From the NCBI GenBank assembly GCA_031216445.1, contig CM062198.1, positions 806,001 through 870,000 of the forward strand: 64,000 nucleotides of DNA, given 5' to 3'. Position numbers and translations under genes: made by a program. The DNA comes from Lateolabrax maculatus (taxonomy: Eukaryota > Chordata > Actinopteri > Acropomatiformes > Lateolabracidae). Each line of letters begins with the position of its first letter. Position 1 is the first letter of the stretch. Shown here in pieces: positions 48,863 through 62,867 of the stretch. Under the pieces are notes generated by a model, which worked only from the letters and a program-made list of their open reading frames with translations, searched no databases and was not told where the DNA came from.

Positions 48863-50100
48863 GATGAGTAGAGCAAGCTGAATGGAATGAAGAGAGGAGC
48901 GATATTTAGGGTGTAGATTTCCAAGTACCCAGTAGATGGCAGCTTGTGTTTCTTTCTGGAGGTTCCCAAGGGCTTAGCCACCTCAAAATCATCTATGTAC
49001 AAGAAAAGAGCAATCCTGAATTCTTCCTCTGTCAAGAGAGAATTGTCTTTAAACCGGTAACCATCCCTGTGAGATCTGTATCCTTGTGACAAATTTGTCT
49101 CAGATGACATGGCCTTATCTAAAATTTCTCCATTGTTTAGTAATGTCTGCAGCATTTTTAGTATGGGGATATACACAACTGTCTGCCTGTCATTTTTTAG
49201 GACAAACTCAATAGGCGTCACCACTGAGAATTCTTTTCAAATGTATGATGTTCGCTTGCTAGTGGTTGACAATGACCCCCTAGTAGAAGTGAATTTCAGG
49301 AATACATTATTCTCAGTAAATACTTTAGCTATCTCACTCACTTAAGAGTCCTCAACATCTCCACAATGTTGATTTAGTATTTTTCCAACCGAGGTATGTA
49401 ACAATGGCTGTGAAAGCACATAAATTTGGTTGATCTGCTCTATAACTTCTTGCAGGGCATTTTCAGAGATGTTAAGAATCGATGACATTTTCAGAAAAAC
49501 AGCAGCTACATTATGTTCCAACTGACTCTCCAAGTCTCCCACATCTTCATTGAGCTCAGTAACCTCAAACTCAACCTGATCAGTTTCAGGGGCACTATCC
49601 TCAGGTTGAATATTTATATTAGGTGGAGGTACCTCAAGTACATTATGTGACACAATTTCAGGTTTGAATGCCATCTTATTGTGGTCTTGATGTTCTTTGC
49701 TTTTATGTGCATTAAAGGTTGAATAAACATTGCTCTGAAAGCTACAGCCTTGATATGGACAGGAAACCTTTTGCTTCAGCTTCAAATGTCTTCGTAAATG
49801 GGTAAAAAAGTCAGCTCCAGTGCAAGGCTCCACAAAGTCACACAGCTGACAATGGAAAGCAGTTTCACCCACGTTCCCCAGGTCCTTTTGAGTGTGCCAT
49901 GTTGATAAGTGGACTTTGAGTGCATTGAAAGATTTAAATGTGCACAGGCACTCCTTATAAAGGCACGGTAGTGGTGATATTCGAGTGTGGCACCCGTGTT
50001 TTAAGCGGTAATGCTTAAGTAAGAAGCACCTCTTTTCAGCACAAAATGTGCAGTACTTACACAACCACTGCATAGGAAGTTTTTTGTCTTCTTGAAAAAT
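48863..50100 (-). pseudogene. Truncated zinc-finger transposase-like pseudogene (unit 7)
   Basis: Same fingers, two stops and frameshift as unit 1. The upstream region is deleted at 50209. Confidence 0.65.
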
Positions 50101-50222
50101 CTGAAAAGAAAAGATCATTTTAGCATCAAGCCCGGCAAAATAGAAACAAAAAACAAAAACACTAACATGCAGTATCAGACTTGAAATACCAGAGCAACAG
50201 AAAAAAACCTTCCTTGCAAAAT

Positions 50223-50503
50223 TGTCTCAGCTACAAACGCAGGTCGGAAAAATGGTGACCACCAGACTGCTTGAAGGCGTCTCAACACCTCCCCACTTGT
50301 GCAATGGTCCTGACCATGCGCACTACGTGTAGCAACCTGTACCAAAGATGTTGGGAGGACAATATGTCCATGTGCACTTCGCCATAGCCCATGTGATGGA
50401 CCTTCTTCAGTGATTATACTTGCCCCCCTTTTTGCCCATACAGAATGTGCATATGGACTTGCCTGATGTTGTGCTGCTATTACATAGCAGCACATATATA
50501 TAG

Positions 50504-50542
<39 letters not shown>

Positions 50543-51103
50543 TATATATATAAGTTTGTCAGTGGTTCACAATCTCCAGCTACTAGCAGTGGTCCTATAC
50601 AGGTGGGTGTAGCTATGCGTTTTGCGGCTTCATCTGCTAAGTTGTTGCCTTTAGCTATCAGGGAATTCGTTTTTTGATGAGCTACGCATTTAATGATGGC
50701 TAACACTTTTGGATGGTGTATGGCTTCTAGTAAAGCTGAGATGGCAGAAATGACGACATGTGTCTCACCGTTTGTGGTTTGGGAGCTTTCGATACTGCCT
50801 CAATTTGTGAGGGCACTATAGCTCATTTAGTGCCACAGAGTTGTCTACCTAAGTATTCAACCTGTGTCTGGCAAAACTGTAATTTATTTTTACTCACCTT
50901 GTGAGCCCCCTTTTCTAAAGCCATCAGGGCTGAGACTGAGTCTTGTGCACATTGAGCTTTGGAGGTGCTACATATCAAGAGATCATCTACATATTGTAGT
51001 ACTGTACTGGACACGTCTAGGTGTTGCAGGTCATTAGCCAATACTCGACTGAATATTGAGGGACTTTCAACATAGCTCTGCGGGAGACGTGTGTACGTAT
51101 ACT
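50223..51103 (-). pseudogene. ERV pol remnant cut by the short-unit deletion (unit 7)
   Basis: Same content as unit 2: YVDD frame 51041-50823, RNase H remnant, a long TA tract, and the integrase remnant at 50495-50223. Confidence 0.8.
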
Positions 51104-52456
51104 CACTGTAAAATCTAATTAGTTGACCTTACTTAAAAAAAGTATGCAAACTCGTTGCAAATTAAGCAAAGTAATCTTAAGAATAGTGAGTTAGAAAAGC
51201 TTGTTTATTTTAAGTGTGCAGTACCAAATCAAGTAGTACAACTAAAAAAAAAAAAAAAAAGTTCATGTAACTTAATAGCCATGCTTAGTGTTAACTTAAT
51301 TTTTTCATTTTGTGTGGACTGCTTGATACAAATTTAACCCCACTTAGAATTATGATACCTACTACTTACTACTCACTCATTTTTTTTCAGTTCATTTCAG
51401 TTCAGTTAAATTAAACAAACCAATTTCCTTGAATGGGTCCTTGTCCTTCTCCCATTTCTTATCTATTTTAGCTGTTATTACCTAATAAAGGGAAAAACAC
51501 CACAAACATATACTTTAAAAGAACACTCACTGGGTTTGTTCAGCTGCATTACAACATTTATTAAAAAAATAATTGCATCACTGACAGATCTAGACTGAAC
51601 AATAAATGTTCGATATTGTTACTTTTGATTCCAATTCTCCAATATAAAATGTGTGTTTTATCACTCATGTAATAACCTTACAATAAACAATAAAATTACT
51701 GTTCTCTATCCTCTTGTCATATTTAATGTATTTTAAAGCTAGTTGTAAAATTGCTCATAGTGTGATCTATGTCTGTTAGGCTATTGTAATAACAATATGC
51801 ATTAAATCTATTATTCAGCCTCAAGTGTTCTGTTCCCAAGTATCACTTTCTTGTACATTCAAGTACAAAACAGCAGCTAAACAACAAACTTGTGGTTTGA
51901 TTTGACTGTAGAACATGACATGGACATGGCAAAAATAAAACCACATTTTTGTGAGCTAATTCTATGCATGTAACAGTCTCACAATATTAAACAGGTAAAC
52001 ACCTGATAATTACAGGACTTCAGTGCATGCAAAATCATTGCATTTCTGATCAAAACTGAAAGTACAACAAATGCTTTTGTGTCCCAAAGCGAGCATCAGT
52101 CCAAGGTTTAAACCAACACAGAAAAACATCACTCCTTGGGTTTTGTATTTGTACTACATTATAACTACTATAATTAAAAGTTTTCCCAAAACACAAATGT
52201 AAACAGGTCAACCTTGCTAGGTTCCTTTCTGACAACATTATCTAACAACTCTTTGCAACACAAGGTGGCGCTATTTCCACCATTAGCATACTAGCATAAC
52301 ATGGTACACTTTAATAGAATTTTTTTTTTTTTTTTGAGATCATAAACAAGCCAGCTCAGTTGCATGAAAGCATAAAACTTTCTCTGATAACAGGAGAACA
52401 TTAACTGCTGCATAATTTACAAAGTGCTATCTGACAGCTGATGGCTCTTTACTGGT

Positions 52457-54744
52457 CTAACCCAGTAGACTGTTCTTCAAAGTTAACAGTTTTGGTGGGA
52501 GGTTTTCTTTCCCAGTCCAAGCATCACAGTCTGAATGAAGTTGAGTGTATTTGCCATGCATTTTGGGTAATCCAAATGCAAAGCATATGTAAGCCCAAAT
52601 AACAGACAAACTGCCTGAGGCAAGTTTTTTTATATGATCCATGATGATACCTCCCTCCAGAATGATGGCAGTGGAGATGGGCTGGAGGTCTACTGAACTT
52701 GGACCCTCATGAGGATTATCTTCACTGACAACTGTCAGCACACCGACAGTGCATTCTAGGGCCTCGTCTCTCGCTGTACCCTACAAAGACACACACACAC
52801 ATTCTTCAGCATGGCAATTTATGCTCTTCTAAACATTCATTTTTAATGTTGAAAGCATTTGCTAGGGAATATGGTTTTAAATATGTGTTCACACTGGATT
52901 GTTACAATATAACCAACAAAATAAATGTGGTATGATTAAACTAAAGCTATGGTCCACAAGGTCCATATATTCTTAAACAGTGACACTGACTTTTCAGCCT
53001 GGACTCCTGCTCCTTAGATTTACAATTAATTAATGTGTACAACGTTTATGTGGCAAATTTCATTTTTATTTACTGGCTGTTTAAATACCTCTCAGATTAG
53101 CTGTGGAGGAATTGCCATACAAAATACATCAATCACTGTACAAAATGTATATTGTATATTGTGCAGATAAAATTACATCTTCTATGTCAGCACAGATATA
53201 GTTCTATTTTAATGCAGACCAAACTTTTTCTTATGTGCAAGTACTTACAGAGCATGTCTTGAAGAATTCACTGGAGTCGTCACCAAGTAAAATAGGAATG
53301 CCTTTGAGGACAACAGAGCGAAGTACTGTCACGTCTGGTGTCTAATGATACACAGAGAGAGAAAAGACCAGTTAACAGAGTAATTTGCAAGGCACAAGCA
53401 CAAGTCAGACAGGAAATAGAATAGGTTGGGCTGGATCATCTCATTTAGAACTTGATTGATGAACTATCACACAGATCAAAAGCAAAATTAACCTACTTAC
53501 CATCCAGCTCATGTGCTGCATCAGCTCACTGAGCTTCTGGCCAACAGTTCCCCTTCTTGTTTTGAAAAGTTCAATGAAACGTGGGGTATACTGGTCCAGA
53601 GCCTCAAAGAAGTCTCCCTCAAGATTCTTACTTGCGATTCTGTTGAACTCAGCAAACACCTGAAAAGTAGAGAGAGGGGTGGGTAGGGATGGAGAGATGG
53701 CAGAAGTGTTAACATTCCAACAAGTGTGTTTGGATTTCTAGCCACACACCTTGAATTTCTTTTTGATAGGCATTATTTTATTGGTTGAGAACAAAAATAG
53801 TTTACCTGTCTGTGAAGAGTGCTGGCCATCGTTCAACAATGTTCTGTACAGCAGGTTCCTTTTCTACAATTTCTTGTCTGCGTAGTGGGAATGATTGGTC
53901 CATCATTTGTGAGATGAGAGTGCCATTGGGTTGTTTCTTCTTCATTTCTTCCACGAGAACCTTTCTGGCATTTTCAAGGCTTGTTTCATCATGTCCTTCA
54001 GGTAAGTTAGGTAGGTAGTTTGCTTCACCTCTTTTTGGCCGTTTGATATTCTTGCTTGAGGATTCTCCTTCTGGGTTGCCTTTACTTCTTTTGCCTCCAT
54101 TGATTGCTACATCCTCACATCCAGCTTTTTGAAGCTTTGTGCGATAATTTAAGGCTGTTTTTCCAGCCATACCATCTGTGTGGTCCAGGCTCAGTGAGGC
54201 AGGGGTGTTTGCTAATTAGTGCTTTTGCAACACTGCTGAAGTCATCATCTTTAGGGTAAGCCTTGAAACTGTACATCGTCTCAGCAAGCTTTTCTAGTAT
54301 GTCATGCTTCATATCTCGTGGTAGAGTCATACGTGTTCCATCCTTCATAAAGGCAAGATCTGCCTGTCTGAGTCTATAGTCAACATCAACTGAGAAATTG
54401 GGTATGTCAAAGAAATCTGGCCACTGTTGTCTTAGCGATGGTGATGCTCTTCCTGTCGACAGGATCTCAGTGTCTGCTGTGCTGCACTCAGTGTCTGATG
54501 TTGTGGTGGGTGATGACAATGCGGTTAAATGGAGAGTCACAAGAGGGATGATTTTGAGCGTAGCTCTTTCAGGTAAATCAGTTATTTCAGTCAAATTGCA
54601 GAGGGCATTATGGAAGTCTTGATCTTCATACTGCAGTTTAAAGTCATACTGCAGTGACAGTTTATCTACCAGTTGCACTTTTAATTCTTCAATAGACTGT
54701 GGTCTCTCATTTAAAGTCAACTTCCTGATATCATCTTCAGCGAT
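52457..54744 (-). pseudogene. SAMD3-like / PB1 pseudogene (unit 8)
   Basis: Same structure and lesions as unit 1. The reading blocks match the consensus of the other short units. Confidence 0.7.
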
Positions 54745-55982
54745 GATGAGTAGAGCAAGCTGAATGGAATGAAGAGAGGAGCGATATTTAGGGTGTAGAT
54801 TTCCAAGTACCCAGTAGATGGCAGCTTGTGTTTCTTTCTGGAGGTTCCCAAGGGCTTAGCCACCTCAAAATCATCTATGTACAAGAAAAGAGCAATCCTG
54901 AATTCTTCCTCTGTCAAGAGAGAATTGTCTTTAAACCGGTAACCATCCCTGTGAGATCTGTATCCTTGTGACAAATTTGTCTCAGATGACATGGCCTTAT
55001 CTAAAATTTCTCCATTGTTTAGTAATGTCTGCAGCATTTTTAGTATGGGGATATACACAACTGTCTGCCTGTCATTTTTTAGGACAAACTCAATAGGCGT
55101 CACCACTGAGAATTCTTTTCAAATGTATGATGTTCGCTTGCTAGTGGTTGACAATGACCCCCTAGTAGAAGTGAATTTCAGGAATACATTATTCTCAGTA
55201 AATACTTTAGCTATCTCACTCACTTAAGAGTCCTCAACATCTCCACAATGTTGATTTAGTATTTTTCCAACCGAGGTATGTAACAATGGCTGTGAAAGCA
55301 CATAAATTTGGTTGATCTGCTCTATAACTTCTTGCAGGGCATTTTCAGAGATGTTAAGAATCGATGACATTTTCAGAAAAACAGCAGCTACATTATGTTC
55401 CAACTGACTCTCCAAGTCTCCCACATCTTCATTGAGCTCAGTAACCTCAAACTCAACCTGATCAGTTTCAGGGGCACTATCCTCAGGTTGAATATTTATA
55501 TTAGGTGGAGGTACCTCAAGTACATTATGTGACACAATTTCAGGTTTGAATGCCATCTTATTGTGGTCTTGATGTTCTTTGCTTTTATGTGCATTAAAGG
55601 TTGAATAAACATTGCTCTGAAAGCTACAGCCTTGATATGGACAGGAAACCTTTTGCTTCAGCTTCAAATGTCTTCGTAAATGGGTAAAAAAGTCAGCTCC
55701 AGTGCAAGGCTCCACAAAGTCACACAGCTGACAATGGAAAGCAGTTTCACCCACGTTCCCCAGGTCCTTTTGAGTGTGCCATGTTGATAAGTGGACTTTG
55801 AGTGCATTGAAAGATTTAAATGTGCACAGGCACTCCTTATAAAGGCACGGTAGTGGTGATATTCGAGTGTGGCACCCGTGTTTTAAGCGGTAATGCTTAA
55901 GTAAGAAGCACCTCTTTTCAGCACAAAATGTGCAGTACTTACACAACCACTGCATAGGAAGTTTTTTGTCTTCTTGAAAAAT
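54745..55982 (-). pseudogene. Truncated zinc-finger transposase-like pseudogene (unit 8)
   Basis: Same fingers, two stops and frameshift as unit 1. The upstream region is deleted at 56091. Confidence 0.65.
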
Positions 55983-56104
55983 CTGAAAAGAAAAGATCAT
56001 TTTAGCATCAAGCCCGGCAAAATAGAAACAAAAAACAAAAACACTAACATGCAGTATCAGACTTGAAATACCAGAGCAACAGAAAAAAACCTTCCTTGCA
56101 AAAT

Positions 56105-56385
56105 TGTCTCAGCTACAAACGCAGGTCGGAAAAATGGTGACCACCAGACTGCTTGAAGGCGTCTCAACACCTCCCCACTTGTGCAATGGTCCTGACCATG
56201 CGCACTACGTGTAGCAACCTGTACCAAAGATGTTGGGAGGACAATATGTCCATGTGCACTTCGCCATAGCCCATGTGATGGACCTTCTTCAGTGATTATA
56301 CTTGCCCCCCTTTTTGCCCATACAGAATGTGCATATGGACTTGCCTGATGTTGTGCTGCTATTACATAGCAGCACATATATATAG

Positions 56386-56426
<41 letters not shown>

Positions 56427-56987
56427 TATATATATAAGTTTGTCAGTGGTTCACAATCTCCAGCTACTAGCAGTGGTCCTATACAGGTGGGTGTAGCTAT
56501 GCGTTTTGCGGCTTCATCTGCTAAGTTGTTGCCTTTAGCTATCAGGGAATTCGTTTTTTGATGAGCTACGCATTTAATGATGGCTAACACTTTTGGATGG
56601 TGTATGGCTTCTAGTAAAGCTGAGATGGCAGAAATGACGACATGTGTCTCACCGTTTGTGGTTTGGGAGCTTTCGATACTGCCTCAATTTGTGAGGGCAC
56701 TATAGCTCATTTAGTGCCACAGAGTTGTCTACCTAAGTATTCAACCTGTGTCTGGCAAAACTGTAATTTATTTTTACTCACCTTGTGAGCCCCCTTTTCT
56801 AAAGCCATCAGGGCTGAGACTGAGTCTTGTGCACATTGAGCTTTGGAGGTGCTACATATCAAGAGATCATCTACATATTGTAGTACTGTACTGGACACGT
56901 CTAGGTGTTGCAGGTCATTAGCCAATACTCGACTGAATATTGAGGGACTTTCAACATAGCTCTGCGGGAGACGTGTGTACGTATACT
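56105..56987 (-). pseudogene. ERV pol remnant cut by the short-unit deletion (unit 8)
   Basis: Same content as unit 2: YVDD frame 56925-56707, RNase H remnant, a long TA tract, and the integrase remnant at 56377-56105. Confidence 0.8.
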
Positions 56988-58340
56988 CACTGTAAAATCT
57001 AATTAGTTGACCTTACTTAAAAAAAGTATGCAAACTCGTTGCAAATTAAGCAAAGTAATCTTAAGAATAGTGAGTTAGAAAAGCTTGTTTATTTTAAGTG
57101 TGCAGTACCAAATCAAGTAGTACAACTAAAAAAAAAAAAAAAAAGTTCATGTAACTTAATAGCCATGCTTAGTGTTAACTTAATTTTTTCATTTTGTGTG
57201 GACTGCTTGATACAAATTTAACCCCACTTAGAATTATGATACCTACTACTTACTACTCACTCATTTTTTTTCAGTTCATTTCAGTTCAGTTAAATTAAAC
57301 AAACCAATTTCCTTGAATGGGTCCTTGTCCTTCTCCCATTTCTTATCTATTTTAGCTGTTATTACCTAATAAAGGGAAAAACACCACAAACATATACTTT
57401 AAAAGAACACTCACTGGGTTTGTTCAGCTGCATTACAACATTTATTAAAAAAATAATTGCATCACTGACAGATCTAGACTGAACAATAAATGTTCGATAT
57501 TGTTACTTTTGATTCCAATTCTCCAATATAAAATGTGTGTTTTATCACTCATGTAATAACCTTACAATAAACAATAAAATTACTGTTCTCTATCCTCTTG
57601 TCATATTTAATGTATTTTAAAGCTAGTTGTAAAATTGCTCATAGTGTGATCTATGTCTGTTAGGCTATTGTAATAACAATATGCATTAAATCTATTATTC
57701 AGCCTCAAGTGTTCTGTTCCCAAGTATCACTTTCTTGTACATTCAAGTACAAAACAGCAGCTAAACAACAAACTTGTGGTTTGATTTGACTGTAGAACAT
57801 GACATGGACATGGCAAAAATAAAACCACATTTTTGTGAGCTAATTCTATGCATGTAACAGTCTCACAATATTAAACAGGTAAACACCTGATAATTACAGG
57901 ACTTCAGTGCATGCAAAATCATTGCATTTCTGATCAAAACTGAAAGTACAACAAATGCTTTTGTGTCCCAAAGCGAGCATCAGTCCAAGGTTTAAACCAA
58001 CACAGAAAAACATCACTCCTTGGGTTTTGTATTTGTACTACATTATAACTACTATAATTAAAAGTTTTCCCAAAACACAAATGTAAACAGGTCAACCTTG
58101 CTAGGTTCCTTTCTGACAACATTATCTAACAACTCTTTGCAACACAAGGTGGCGCTATTTCCACCATTAGCATACTAGCATAACATGGTACACTTTAATA
58201 GAATTTTTTTTTTTTTTTTGAGATCATAAACAAGCCAGCTCAGTTGCATGAAAGCATAAAACTTTCTCTGATAACAGGAGAACATTAACTGCTGCATAAT
58301 TTACAAAGTGCTATCTGACAGCTGATGGCTCTTTACTGGT

Positions 58341-60628
58341 CTAACCCAGTAGACTGTTCTTCAAAGTTAACAGTTTTGGTGGGAGGTTTTCTTTCCCAGT
58401 CCAAGCATCACAGTCTGAATGAAGTTGAGTGTATTTGCCATGCATTTTGGGTAATCCAAATGCAAAGCATATGTAAGCCCAAATAACAGACAAACTGCCT
58501 GAGGCAAGTTTTTTTATATGATCCATGATGATACCTCCCTCCAGAATGATGGCAGTGGAGATGGGCTGGAGGTCTACTGAACTTGGACCCTCATGAGGAT
58601 TATCTTCACTGACAACTGTCAGCACACCGACAGTGCATTCTAGGGCCTCGTCTCTCGCTGTACCCTACAAAGACACACACACACATTCTTCAGCATGGCA
58701 ATTTATGCTCTTCTAAACATTCATTTTTAATGTTGAAAGCATTTGCTAGGGAATATGGTTTTAAATATGTGTTCACACTGGATTGTTACAATATAACCAA
58801 CAAAATAAATGTGGTATGATTAAACTAAAGCTATGGTCCACAAGGTCCATATATTCTTAAACAGTGACACTGACTTTTCAGCCTGGACTCCTGCTCCTTA
58901 GATTTACAATTAATTAATGTGTACAACGTTTATGTGGCAAATTTCATTTTTATTTACTGGCTGTTTAAATACCTCTCAGATTAGCTGTGGAGGAATTGCC
59001 ATACAAAATACATCAATCACTGTACAAAATGTATATTGTATATTGTGCAGATAAAATTACATCTTCTATGTCAGCACAGATATAGTTCTATTTTAATGCA
59101 GACCAAACTTTTTCTTATGTGCAAGTACTTACAGAGCATGTCTTGAAGAATTCACTGGAGTCGTCACCAAGTAAAATAGGAATGCCTTTGAGGACAACAG
59201 AGCGAAGTACTGTCACGTCTGGTGTCTAATGATACACAGAGAGAGAAAAGACCAGTTAACAGAGTAATTTGCAAGGCACAAGCACAAGTCAGACAGGAAA
59301 TAGAATAGGTTGGGCTGGATCATCTCATTTAGAACTTGATTGATGAACTATCACACAGATCAAAAGCAAAATTAACCTACTTACCATCCAGCTCATGTGC
59401 TGCATCAGCTCACTGAGCTTCTGGCCAACAGTTCCCCTTCTTGTTTTGAAAAGTTCAATGAAACGTGGGGTATACTGGTCCAGAGCCTCAAAGAAGTCTC
59501 CCTCAAGATTCTTACTTGCGATTCTGTTGAACTCAGCAAACACCTGAAAAGTAGAGAGAGGGGTGGGTAGGGATGGAGAGATGGCAGAAGTGTTAACATT
59601 CCAACAAGTGTGTTTGGATTTCTAGCCACACACCTTGAATTTCTTTTTGATAGGCATTATTTTATTGGTTGAGAACAAAAATAGTTTACCTGTCTGTGAA
59701 GAGTGCTGGCCATCGTTCAACAATGTTCTGTACAGCAGGTTCCTTTTCTACAATTTCTTGTCTGCGTAGTGGGAATGATTGGTCCATCATTTGTGAGATG
59801 AGAGTGCCATTGGGTTGTTTCTTCTTCATTTCTTCCACGAGAACCTTTCTGGCATTTTCAAGGCTTGTTTCATCATGTCCTTCAGGTAAGTTAGGTAGGT
59901 AGTTTGCTTCACCTCTTTTTGGCCGTTTGATATTCTTGCTTGAGGATTCTCCTTCTGGGTTGCCTTTACTTCTTTTGCCTCCATTGATTGCTACATCCTC
60001 ACATCCAGCTTTTTGAAGCTTTGTGCGATAATTTAAGGCTGTTTTTCCAGCCATACCATCTGTGTGGTCCAGGCTCAGTGAGGCAGGGGTGTTTGCTAAT
60101 TAGTGCTTTTGCAACACTGCTGAAGTCATCATCTTTAGGGTAAGCCTTGAAACTGTACATCGTCTCAGCAAGCTTTTCTAGTATGTCATGCTTCATATCT
60201 CGTGGTAGAGTCATACGTGTTCCATCCTTCATAAAGGCAAGATCTGCCTGTCTGAGTCTATAGTCAACATCAACTGAGAAATTGGGTATGTCAAAGAAAT
60301 CTGGCCACTGTTGTCTTAGCGATGGTGATGCTCTTCCTGTCGACAGGATCTCAGTGTCTGCTGTGCTGCACTCAGTGTCTGATGTTGTGGTGGGTGATGA
60401 CAATGCGGTTAAATGGAGAGTCACAAGAGGGATGATTTTGAGCGTAGCTCTTTCAGGTAAATCAGTTATTTCAGTCAAATTGCAGAGGGCATTATGGAAG
60501 TCTTGATCTTCATACTGCAGTTTAAAGTCATACTGCAGTGACAGTTTATCTACCAGTTGCACTTTTAATTCTTCAATAGACTGTGGTCTCTCATTTAAAG
60601 TCAACTTCCTGATATCATCTTCAGCGAT
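58341..60628 (-). pseudogene. SAMD3-like / PB1 pseudogene (unit 9)
   Basis: Same structure and lesions as unit 1. The reading blocks match the consensus of the other short units. Confidence 0.7.
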
Positions 60629-61866
60629 GATGAGTAGAGCAAGCTGAATGGAATGAAGAGAGGAGCGATATTTAGGGTGTAGATTTCCAAGTACCCAGTA
60701 GATGGCAGCTTGTGTTTCTTTCTGGAGGTTCCCAAGGGCTTAGCCACCTCAAAATCATCTATGTACAAGAAAAGAGCAATCCTGAATTCTTCCTCTGTCA
60801 AGAGAGAATTGTCTTTAAACCGGTAACCATCCCTGTGAGATCTGTATCCTTGTGACAAATTTGTCTCAGATGACATGGCCTTATCTAAAATTTCTCCATT
60901 GTTTAGTAATGTCTGCAGCATTTTTAGTATGGGGATATACACAACTGTCTGCCTGTCATTTTTTAGGACAAACTCAATAGGCGTCACCACTGAGAATTCT
61001 TTTCAAATGTATGATGTTCGCTTGCTAGTGGTTGACAATGACCCCCTAGTAGAAGTGAATTTCAGGAATACATTATTCTCAGTAAATACTTTAGCTATCT
61101 CACTCACTTAAGAGTCCTCAACATCTCCACAATGTTGATTTAGTATTTTTCCAACCGAGGTATGTAACAATGGCTGTGAAAGCACATAAATTTGGTTGAT
61201 CTGCTCTATAACTTCTTGCAGGGCATTTTCAGAGATGTTAAGAATCGATGACATTTTCAGAAAAACAGCAGCTACATTATGTTCCAACTGACTCTCCAAG
61301 TCTCCCACATCTTCATTGAGCTCAGTAACCTCAAACTCAACCTGATCAGTTTCAGGGGCACTATCCTCAGGTTGAATATTTATATTAGGTGGAGGTACCT
61401 CAAGTACATTATGTGACACAATTTCAGGTTTGAATGCCATCTTATTGTGGTCTTGATGTTCTTTGCTTTTATGTGCATTAAAGGTTGAATAAACATTGCT
61501 CTGAAAGCTACAGCCTTGATATGGACAGGAAACCTTTTGCTTCAGCTTCAAATGTCTTCGTAAATGGGTAAAAAAGTCAGCTCCAGTGCAAGGCTCCACA
61601 AAGTCACACAGCTGACAATGGAAAGCAGTTTCACCCACGTTCCCCAGGTCCTTTTGAGTGTGCCATGTTGATAAGTGGACTTTGAGTGCATTGAAAGATT
61701 TAAATGTGCACAGGCACTCCTTATAAAGGCACGGTAGTGGTGATATTCGAGTGTGGCACCCGTGTTTTAAGCGGTAATGCTTAAGTAAGAAGCACCTCTT
61801 TTCAGCACAAAATGTGCAGTACTTACACAACCACTGCATAGGAAGTTTTTTGTCTTCTTGAAAAAT
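60629..61866 (-). pseudogene. Truncated zinc-finger transposase-like pseudogene (unit 9)
   Basis: Same fingers, two stops and frameshift as unit 1. The upstream region is deleted at 61975. Confidence 0.65.
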
Positions 61867-61988
61867 CTGAAAAGAAAAGATCATTTTAGCATCAAGCCCG
61901 GCAAAATAGAAACAAAAAACAAAAACACTAACATGCAGTATCAGACTTGAAATACCAGAGCAACAGAAAAAAACCTTCCTTGCAAAAT

Positions 61989-62269
61989 TGTCTCAGCTAC
62001 AAACGCAGGTCGGAAAAATGGTGACCACCAGACTGCTTGAAGGCGTCTCAACACCTCCCCACTTGTGCAATGGTCCTGACCATGCGCACTACGTGTAGCA
62101 ACCTGTACCAAAGATGTTGGGAGGACAATATGTCCATGTGCACTTCGCCATAGCCCATGTGATGGACCTCCTTCAGTGATTATACTTGCCCCCCTTTTTG
62201 CCCATACAGAATGTGCATATGGACTTGCCTGATGTTGTGCTGCTATTACATAGCAGCACATATATATAG

Positions 62270-62306
<37 letters not shown>

Positions 62307-62867
62307 TATATATATAAGTTTGTCAGTGGTTCACAATCTCCAGCTACTAGCAGTGGTCCTATACAGGTGGGTGTAGCTATGCGTTTTGCGGCTTCATCTG
62401 CTAAGTTGTTGCCTTTAGCTATCAGGGAATTCGTTTTTTGATGAGCTACGCATTTAATGATGGCTAACACTTTTGGATGGTGTATGGCTTCTAGTAAAGC
62501 TGAGATGGCAGAAATGACGACATGTGTCTCACCGTTTGTGGTTTGGGAGCTTTCGATACTGCCTCAATTTGTGAGGGCACTATAGCTCATTTAGTGCCAC
62601 AGAGTTGTCTACCTAAGTATTCAACCTGTGTCTGGCAAAACTGTAATTTATTTTTACTCACCTTGTGAGCCCCCTTTTCTAAAGCCATCAGGGCTGAGAC
62701 TGAGTCTTGTGCACATTGAGCTTTGGAGGTGCTACATATCAAGAGATCATCTACATATTGTAGTACTGTACTGGACACGTCTAGGTGTTGCAGGTCATTA
62801 GCCAATACTCGACTGAATATTGAGGGACTTTCAACATAGCTCTGCGGGAGACGTGTGTACGTATACT
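61989..62867 (-). pseudogene. ERV pol remnant cut by the short-unit deletion (unit 9)
   Basis: Same content as unit 2: YVDD frame 62805-62587, RNase H remnant, TA tract, and the integrase remnant at 62261-61989 with a private Glu-to-Gly change. Confidence 0.8.

Larger units (their letters stand above)
45232..50208 (-). mobile_element. DNA transposon truncated by the short-unit deletion (units 6/7)
   Basis: CACTG terminus at 45232 after TACT at 45228-45231; the right terminus is lost at the scar at 50209. The segment 45232-46574 is AT-rich, non-coding, and has the 8-bp deletion near 45796. Confidence 0.75.
46208..52087. repeat. Tandem array unit 7 (short form)
   Basis: Short unit of 5880 bp with the scar at 50209-50222. 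It has one of the longest TA tracts between the integrase and RNase H remnants (about 50506-50551). Confidence 0.95.
51104..56090 (-). mobile_element. DNA transposon truncated by the short-unit deletion (units 7/8)
   Basis: CACTG terminus at 51104 after TACT at 51100-51103; the right terminus is lost at the scar at 56091. The segment 51104-52456 is AT-rich and non-coding. Confidence 0.75.
52088..57971. repeat. Tandem array unit 8 (short form)
   Basis: Short unit of 5884 bp with the scar at 56091-56104. Its length gain over units 2-4 comes mainly from a longer T tract near 52320 and a longer TA tract near 56390-56434. Confidence 0.95.
56988..61974 (-). mobile_element. DNA transposon truncated by the short-unit deletion (units 8/9)
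   Basis: CACTG terminus at 56988 after TACT at 56984-56987; the right terminus is lost at the scar at 61975. The segment 56988-58340 is AT-rich and non-coding. Confidence 0.75.
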
